A stretch of 64,000 bases of DNA from Heterohyrax brucei (lineage: Eukaryota; Chordata; Mammalia; Hyracoidea; Procaviidae). Below the pieces are notes generated by a model. The model ran no database searches. It saw only the letters and a program-made list of their open reading frames with translations, and was not told the origin of the DNA. The stretch's first letter is position 1; each line of letters opens with the position of its first letter. The position numbers and the translations under genes are program-made. This document shows, piece by piece, positions 57,025-64,000 of this stretch. The stretch is from NCBI GenBank assembly GCA_028571685.1, contig CM053146.1, forward strand, positions 25,083,431 through 25,147,430. Direction: 5' to 3'.

Positions 57025-57960
57025 TAAAATTGTATTTTAGATGAAAGTTTACAGTGCAAATTAGTTTCTCATTAAAAAATTAGTACACAGATTGTTTTAT
57101 GAAATTGGTTTACTGCCCTGTGACATGTAAACACCCTCCCTTCCTGCCCTTGGGTTCCCTATTGTCAGTTGTCCTGTCCCATTCTGCCTTCTAGTCCTTG
57201 TCCATGGGCAGGTGAGCCCCTTGGTCTTCTTTTGTTTTATTTGTCTGTCTAATCGCTGACTGAAATTTTAACCTCAAGAGTGATTTCATTAGGTACTTAG
57301 GAGTTGTATTTTCAGGGTTTCTCCAGATGCTGTCAGATCAGTAAGTCTGATCTTTTTTTAAGTTAGAATTTTTTCCTACCTTTTTCTCCATCTCCATCTA
57401 CGACCCTCTATTGTGATCCTGGTCAGAGCAGTCTAGCTGTACTAGACTCCATCTGGTAGAAGCTGTGGTAGTCGCGGTTCATTAGTCTTTCAGACAACCT
57501 TTCTCTCATGCTTTTAGTTTATTCATTCTCCCTTGTTTCTGAAGGGGTGAGACCAGTGGAGTATTTTAGATGGCCACTCACAGGCTTTTAAGACCCCAGA
57601 TGCTACTCACTAAAGAAGAATGCAGAACATTTCCTTATAAACTAAAGCCAACCAACCAACCAAACAAACAAAGCCAGTTGCTAATGAGTGGATTCTGACG
57701 GTGACCCCAGGACAGAGTAGGACTGCTCCATAGTTTCCAAGGACTGCCTTGAGGATTCAAACTGCCAACCTTTTGGTTAGCAGCCATAATACTTAACCAC
57801 TATACCACCAGGGTTTCCTCTTTATAAACTATGCTCCATCAATTGAGCTAGATGTTCCCCAGAACTAAGATCCCCACAGCCCTTAGCCCAGGAATTCAGG
57901 CCCTCAGAGAATTAGGATGTTCTATGGAGCTTCCATGACCTTGCCTTGCATAAATTGCTT
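57025..57960 (-). mobile_element. L1 3' UTR (type B), minus strand, carrying an AfroSINE
   Basis: AGATGAAAGTTTACAGTGC, CATGTAAACACCCTCCC, GTCAGATCAGTAAGTCTGAT, CCTCTATTGTGATCCTGG, GAGACCAGTGGAGTATTTTA and AGACCCCAGATGCTACTCAC. An AfroSINE at 57648-57819 splits it. CTTATAAACTA before the SINE tail and TTTATAAACTAT after the head look like its target duplication. Confidence 0.85.
57648..57819 (-). mobile_element. AfroSINE, minus strand, in L1 3' UTR
   Basis: The complement tail is an A/C-rich run (ACCAACCAACCAAACAAAC). AGGACAGAGTAGGACTGCTC core, TTTTGGTTAGCAGCC, and ACCACTATACCACCAGGG head follow. Confidence 0.92.
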
Positions 57961-58519
57961 GAAGAAATGCCATTTTACCTCTTGATTACGTAATTTGTAA
58001 AGGCTTGTTTCACCAAAGAAAAACCCACTAACCTTGTCTCTGATTATTTGTTATTATAAAGTCCCTCTCTAAATTAATCCTTCTCACTTTTCCACCCCAT
58101 ATTTATTTTCATATTAACCTAATAAGGTAGTTTTCAGCAAATCTGAAGAAAGCACAACACGAAGTCTGGGTACTCTGGTGAGTGAATAAGAATAGCAGAT
58201 TCCAACTAAAATAAGAAAGAATTCTTGGAAATCTCTGTCACTTTTTGCAAGTGTGAAGAAGACTCAGTGCTGATTCTGCTGGGAAATTAATCCACGCTAT
58301 TCTAAGCATTAAAGTAGATATGAATTTCTCTGTCTGGTTTACTCTATTTTAGCTGGTCTTCTCCAAATAAGCATTTTCACCCTCTTAGAGTACAACGCTG
58401 GAACAAGCAGAGGGTAGAAAAATGAGCATGGCCTCCTTTGACCATGGATTACTGAAACCTGCCTGAAGCCTATACAAACATGTTTGCTCAAGTGGTTGAG
58501 TCCAACTCACCAGTTGACA
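57961..58519. other. Unassigned sequence
   Basis: No gene or recognisable element. Confidence 0.5.
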
Positions 58520-58702
58520 GTCAGCAAAATGCCTCAGTGAGATAAATTGATACAATAGCCATAACAATGATTTCAAGCAAGGATGCTTGCTACGCAACTC
58601 GAAGATCATGGAGATGGTGCAGGACCCTGCAAGATTTCATTCTGTTATAGAGAGGTCTACACGAGTTGGAGTTGACCTGATGGTATCTAACAACAAAATC
58701 TA
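58520..58702 (+). mobile_element. RTE 3' end
   Basis: GATACAATAGCCATAACAAT, GGAGATGGTGCAGGACCC, CATTCTGTTATAGAGAGG and GTTGACCTGATGGTATCTAA, then CAACAAAATC. Strongly 5'-truncated. Confidence 0.8.
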
Positions 58703-59277
58703 TGTAGGTGATGGAGCATATGGGATTGAGTTGCATGTTTTGATATTGCCTGGATTTTTTAAATATATAGGTGCGTTACTTATCTAAAATAACAAAAAGA
58801 ACATTGCTTAGTACTATACAATCAAAGGTCAGTCCAGTCCAGCATAATTTAAATGTGAAACTCTTCCTTACTGCAGTTCAGGCCGCCTCATAGACTGAGG
58901 GACGTGCACTGAAATAAGACATGGTCTGCTCAACCACTATCCTTCTCACTTTGGCACTTGGCAGTGAAGGCCTATTTTTACTTCTCCAATGTTTCCATTA
59001 CTGGTTGTTTCTTCCAAAGAGTTGGAGATCTGGAAGCAGGAGTAGAAGAAATGGTGGTGTTTATGTTAGATAACTGACCATACATCAGTTCTTCTATCTT
59101 GGAAGTTACTGTATTTCTGTTTAAACTTACTGTTCAGAGATGTGCTCTTTGTGGGAGGCGTACAAATGCTGGCTGTCTTATGGAACACCCGCCTAAATAC
59201 TTTAAAGAACCCAGGAGGGAGTCCTGTTCTCTGCCATAGGAGAATTTGCTTGATGTTTTCTTATCCATGTCTACTCT
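58703..59277. other. Unassigned sequence
   Basis: No gene or recognisable element. Confidence 0.5.
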
Positions 59278-59448
59278 TAGAAACCCTGACGGTGTAATGG
59301 GTTAAGTGCTATGTCTGCTAATCAAAAAGTCAACAGTTCAAGTCCACCAGGCACTCCTTGGAAACTCAATGGAAAGTTCTGCTCTGACCTTTAGTGTCAC
59401 TGTGAGTTGGACGTGATTCAGCCGCTGTGGGTTTGGTTTTGGTTTTGC
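59278..59448 (+). mobile_element. AfroSINE, short form
   Basis: GAAACCCTGACGGTGTAATG head, CAACAGTTCAAGTCCACC B-box-like segment, TCACTGTGAGTTGGACGTG and a GTGGGTTTGGTTTTGG tail. Confidence 0.92.
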
Positions 59449-61002
59449 CTGCTCTTACAGAATACCTTGCAGCCTCTTGATGATGAGGTTCTGTTGCTCT
59501 TCTTTAACAGGATACTTATTGCGCAACTCTAGCTGTACTCTTTGTGTCTCTTTGACATACTGGAAATTCACATACCTTTGCTAGATCAAAGGGTGACACC
59601 CTCTTTTCTGTCCCGTCACCCTCCCCCCAATATTTTCTTGTCTTCTTTACATATAGGGTGATAAGGAAGGTCATAACCATACTTGTATAACTACATATTA
59701 AATCAGGGAGTATGGTGCCAGTTGCCCTCTTTGTAGACAGCCCCAGTCTCTGATGGGTGTTTCCTTCATCTGCCTTGGTAGCTGAGAAGCATCCTTTTCC
59801 CTCTCACTGGGGATAGTAGGGAAAATCTCTGGATAGCCAATAATTCAGAAGTACAATGAGTCCATACTTTATCTACCTCCTGTACACATCTTCAAATAAA
59901 GAATAGGTTATGAAATGAGCAGTCACTGAGATGGAATGGCAGAGCTTGTTTAATAACCTTTTAAAATGTCCTAAAGACGGTATCTTCCACTGGTTGTTTG
60001 GGGTTGTCCTTAAAATAATGGCTACTTTTTGCGACTTGGTTTTCGTTACTGAATTCTAGTCATCATTTTGGGAAGAGAAGAAAATATTTCAATTAACATC
60101 ATAGATTGAACTGGCCGTGGGAGAGTGTATATGCTTTAATTGCCTTCTCTGTGATGCCACGACACTGTGTATAGAATAAGTCTCCAAAAATATCTGTTTT
60201 ACAAAAGAATGAAAGGAAGGAGGAAAGGATGAATAGTTCTTTTTTTTAAATAGACCATGTTTACAAAATAATACAAAAATGGATTTTCCTTGGAAGTATC
60301 ACTAAAAGTTAAGCAGTTAAAAGTACACTTTGACAGTCAGTTATAAGCAAGGTACCAGAGTATAATGCACAGAAGGAAAGGAGGCACAAACTCTTCTTGG
60401 CTTGCTCTAATGCTCTACTGCTTACCGAATTCTAAAATCTATTAATGCAGTCATATTACCCAAGACTGCTTCCCTAATCCTGGGCTGGTTTTCACATTAT
60501 TATGTTAGAAATATAAATAAAACTATATAGTAGTCTAAAGAAAATGAGTAGAAGCATTCGATTTAATCTCACATTAAGATTTGCCAAATGTTAGAAATTT
60601 GCATAAATACTTCACTTGGTTTAAACGTGGTTGTTATAACACAAAGTAACCTACCATGACATCTTTGACAATTCATCTCCTGTTGGGTCACTGTGATGTC
60701 CCAGCTGATTTGATCTATCTCACAGTGACATTTGGAGCTGCAGAGCTGCCAGCCTGTCAGCCAGTGTGAATTCATCCCTCCCAGGACAGTGTATCCAAAA
60801 GAGCAAAGAAAAAACATTATTCACTCAAGCAGCTATCTCTTACATGGACATTTTTCTTAGAAAATGTTAACTTTTCAAGAAGCAGATCTTGAGTTGCAAA
60901 TGTAGTAAAATTTTAGTAGCTGGAGATGGAATGAAGTCTCTTAAAGTTGCTTCTTCCTTTGATGTCATGTTGGCAGGTAAGCTGAAGCTAATTTCTGGTC
61001 CC
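59449..61002. other. Unassigned sequence
   Basis: About 1.55 kb with no gene or recognisable element on either strand. Confidence 0.5.
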
Positions 61003-61199
61003 AGTTGCCAGTGATTCAGTTCCAACTTATGGTGATCTTACATGTTTCAGAGCAAAGATTCATTAGGAATGGGTTTCAAAGACTGATCTTTCAGAACTAG
61101 ATTGCCAGACCTTTCTTCTGAGATGCTTCTGGGTGAATTTAAACCACCAACTTTGGGACAGTAGTCAATTGTTTAGTTTTTATATGCTACCAAGGGACA
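61003..61199 (-). mobile_element. AfroSINE, long form, minus strand, old
   Basis: AGTTGCCAGTGATTCAGTTC tail side, AGATTGCCAGACCTTTCTTC extra block, GGTGAATTTAAACCACCAAC B-box region, CTACCAAGGGAC head. Confidence 0.8.
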
Positions 61200-61597
61200 C
61201 CTGAAACCAATTAGAGTAGTATCAATATTTTCGATGAGACAGAGAGTATGTGTTTATGTAGAGAAAGATTCTAGTTCTTTTCTTGAAGCACTTCCTTGGC
61301 TTTTCGGATCTACATTACTCTTTGATTGAACAACTTTTACTATATTCCTACTGCTTAATTTTTTTACCTGAATTAAATAAAATACAAGTCTTGAATTTTT
61401 CTAGAATTTTATCTTTATTAATATGTTCCACTTTTATTGAATGGTAAGTGCACAGTATTGAGAAGTGACTAAGGTAGTCCTTCTAATCAAAGAGCTTACA
61501 GTCTGACAGCAGGATAACTAAGGTACCTAGCAATTGTGATTCTGTGGGGAAAGCACTACACTAGCATGAAGAATAGACTGCCATATAAGTGCACAGG
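61200..61597. other. Unassigned; possible L2 trace
   Basis: CAAAGAGCTTACAGTCTGAC near 61488 resembles an L2-type segment. Otherwise nothing. Confidence 0.4.
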
Positions 61598-61795
61598 CCC
61601 TGGGTGCAAGCAGTTAAAATACTTTGCTACTAACTGAAAGACAGAAAGTTGGTGTTTACTCAGGGCTGTCTCAGAACAAAGGCCTGGTGATCTACTTCTC
61701 CAAAAGCAGTCATTGAAAACTCTATGGACCATAGTTTTCCTCTGACACATGAGGGCTCTCCATTGGTTGGAACAAACTCAGTGGCAACTGGCTTC
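61598..61795 (+). mobile_element. AfroSINE, long form, old
   Basis: GCCCTGGGTGCAAGCAGTTA head, GGCCTGGTGATCTACTTCTC extra block, CTATGGACCATAGTTTTCC core and a GGAACAAACTCAGTGGCAAC tail. Confidence 0.8.
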
Positions 61796-62589
61796 TGATT
61801 TTGCCACGTGAGTGCAAAAGAAGAATGTTAGCTTCCAATGGAGGTGTCAGGAAGTAAAGTGAGACAGATCATAGAGTCTTATATTCTGCCTTGAACTTGC
61901 TCCAATAGGATGCAGTCTTCTTGTGCATTTAGAACAATACATGGCACTTGGTGAGCACATTTTGGGTGAATAGATAAATGAATGAAGCTTTTTTTCCCCC
62001 CATGATACATAGCCTCCTAAGCACTTGGGTCTTAAATGAAATTATTCATTATAAATTTGAAAAAGGTAGCTGAGTTTTAAGCATTAGTAGTTAACAACAA
62101 TGTAAACTGCTCTGGTGATCCCCTAAATGTTGCCTTCTAGTTTACATTCAGCCTTGTAAACAAAAACCCCACAGGGACTGTGATTGACCAGCAAATTTCT
62201 TTAATAACAATCTGTCACATAACATATTTCCTACCCCATTTACTGTGAAATGAGCATGAGATAAAGAATAACAATAGTATGTTGTATTCTTGCAGCTTTG
62301 CTCAGTAACTAGCTTAGAAGTAAATGCTGTAAGACCGGTAGACAAGATGAATTAAAGTCACAAGGCAGCAGGATCTGACCCAAGAGAGAAAATAATAATG
62401 AAGTTTTATGTCACTGTCAGAAACACAATGAGATGAAACCCCGAGTCCACTTTGAATAAAAATAACAGAAAAGTTGTGTTTTATTTGAATGTATTTAGTT
62501 GTGTTAACTATTTGAAGTTCATTTTAAGTAACTGGTCTCAACATAAGCTTAACAACTAGTGGTAACACTTAAACAAAAGGAGAAAAATA
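61796..62589. other. Mostly unassigned; possible L2/MIR trace
   Basis: ACATGGCACTTGGTGAGCAC near 61939, followed by GATAAATGAATGAA, resembles an L2/MIR 3' end. No gene recognised. Confidence 0.4.
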
Positions 62590-63129
62590 GATGATAGAAG
62601 AGACTCTAAAACTTGCTCTTGAATACAGAGTCGTGAAAGCAAATGGGAGAAATAATGGAGTAAAAGTGTTGAACAAAAGATTCTGAAGATGGCTCTAGCA
62701 TACAAGTGAAGTATTGTAATGAAACACGCAAAGACCTAAAGTTAGAAAACCAGGTGGGAAGAACACATTCGGTATTTCTCAAGCTTAAAAACCTGAAGAA
62801 AAAATTCAAGACTCAAGTCGAAATATGGAGAGATTATATATAGTCAAAATATTGAACAGACAGGAAGCTTCAAGATGGAATGAATACACAGAGTCACTAT
62901 GTCAAAAGAATTGATTGATGTTTAGCTATTTTGGGAGATAGCATATGACCAAAATCCAATTATACTGAAGAAATAAATCTAAGCTGCACTGAACGCACTG
63001 GTGAAAAACAAGGTTCTAAGAAGTGGCAGAATAGCAGTTGAAATGTTTCAATGAGTAGATGCAACACTGGAAGCACTCACTCATCTATGTTGAGAATTTG
63101 GAAGACTGCTACCTGGCCAACCAACTGAA

Positions 63130-63288
63130 AAAAAAAACAAACCCATTGCCACGGAGTTGATTGCAATTCATGGTGACTCTATAGGACAGAGTAGAATTCC
63201 CCACAGTTTCCAAGCAGTGCCTGCTGGATTTGAACTGCAATCTTTTGGTTAGCAGCCATAGCCCTTAACTACTATGCCAAGAGGTCCA
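63130..63288 (-). mobile_element. AfroSINE, minus strand, inside RTE
   Basis: A poly-A run then ACAAACCCATTGCCACGG tail side, CTATAGGACAGAGTAGAATT core, CTTTTGGTTAGCAGCCATAG and CTTAACTACTATGCC head. Confidence 0.92.
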
Positions 63289-63289
63289 T

Positions 63290-64000
63290 ATTTATGCCCA
63301 TTCCAAAGATAGGTTATCCAACAGAGTGCAGAAATTATTGAACAATATCATTAATATCACATGCAAGTAAAATTTTACTAAAGATAATTAAAAAACAGTT
63401 GCAACAGTACACTGGTAGGGAACTGCCAGAAACTGAAACCAGATTCAAGAGGGCTCCTGCAATGACACATTATTGCTGATGTCATGTGGGTCTTCACTGA
63501 GAGCAGAGAACAGCAGAAAGATCAGAACAATGTTCACTTAGGTTTGCTTGACTATATGGATCATGGCAAATCATGGATAACATCGTGAAGAATGAGAATT
63601 CCATAACCCTTAATTGTGCTCATTCAAACAGAACAAATGGATACAGTGTGGTTTCAAATCAGCAAATGTGTGTGTCTGTATTGTATCTTTTCAACACATT
63701 TATAAAATCTGTGTACTGAGCAAATAATCCAAGAAGCAGGACTATATGGAGAAGGAGAAGGTATCAGGATTGGAGGAAGACATTAACAACTTGCAGTATG
63801 CAGATAACACAACCTCGCTTACTATAAGTGAAGAGGAATGAATATGAGAATATAGTCTTCAATATGGTTTATACCCTAACATAAAGAAAACAAAAATCCT
63901 CACCAATGGATCAATAAGCAGCATCATGATAAACAGAGAAAATATTGAAGTTGTCAAACATTTTATTTTACTTGGATCCACAATCAGAACCTATGGAAGC
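63290..64000 (+). pseudogene. RTE reverse transcriptase remnant, partial at window edge
   Basis: Polymerase of the RTE element, which primes cDNA synthesis at the target nick. The early fingers/palm region is present from about 63290 and is full of stops. The catalytic box near 63797-63811 reads QYADNTTSL where the family has YADD or FADD, so the second catalytic aspartate is lost. Downstream, NIKKTKILTNGSISSIM and ENIEVVKHFILLGSTIRTYG match the conserved segments after the box, in the same frame as QYADN but with stops between at about 63840-63850. The C-terminal half lies outside the window. Confidence 0.85.

Larger units (their letters stand above)
62590..64000 (+). mobile_element. RTE (BovB-like) element, running off the window
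   Basis: Long RTE copy that begins upstream of the polymerase (GTCGTGAAAGCAAATGGG, AACCAGGTGGGAAGAACAC) and continues through the polymerase core to the right edge. An AfroSINE interrupts it at 63130-63288. ATTTATGCCCATTCC and ATATCATTAATATCACATGC resume directly after the SINE. The element has many stops. Confidence 0.88.

Overview
The window looks like non-coding nuclear DNA from an afrotherian mammal, most likely a paenungulate such as an elephant. The evidence is about 30 tRNA-derived AfroSINE copies on both strands, BovB-like RTE retrotransposon fragments whose tails end in CAA repeats, LINE-1 elements with long 3' UTRs that I associate with elephant L1 families, and mariner copies. MIR, L2-type, MER5/MER20-like hAT and MLT1-like relics give the older mammalian background. 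I found no host gene, exon, processed pseudogene of a cellular gene, RNA gene or CRISPR array. Every open frame with recognisable homology belongs to a transposon and is broken. All family names come from recognition by eye.

Layout. 1-15 kb: a nested stack. An old L1 on the minus strand (about 400-14830) is split by an AfroSINE, and that AfroSINE is split by a 7.44 kb full-length plus-strand L1 (919-8361, 14-bp target duplication). The young L1 carries its own SINE and SINE-tail insertions. Two RTE insertions (8944-9660, 10826-12043) and another AfroSINE also interrupt the old L1. 15-20 kb: a dense AfroSINE patch, a 113-bp direct repeat, an L1 3' UTR and a probable ERVL-type LTR. 19.6-25.2 kb: two mariner copies in opposite orientation, the second full length (1271 bp) with TA duplications. 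25-29 kb: ancient relics and an unrecognised inverted-repeat element. 29.2-36.7 kb: a second full-length L1, on the minus strand, containing a 334-bp class II-type solo LTR with a 6-bp duplication. 37-48 kb: an MLT1-like LTR, hAT and MIR relics, a 550-bp composite mariner, an old L1 5' region with another LTR, and an L1 3' UTR. 48-64 kb: mostly unique sequence with AfroSINEs, three L1 3' UTR fragments and an RTE element that runs off the right edge.

Nothing here works together as a host pathway. The interest lies in how the elements are built and stacked: a mariner derivative that appears to have moved as an inverted composite, a catalytic Asp-to-Asn change shared by two mariner copies, and SINE insertions reduced to a 25-50 base tail but still flanked by target duplications.
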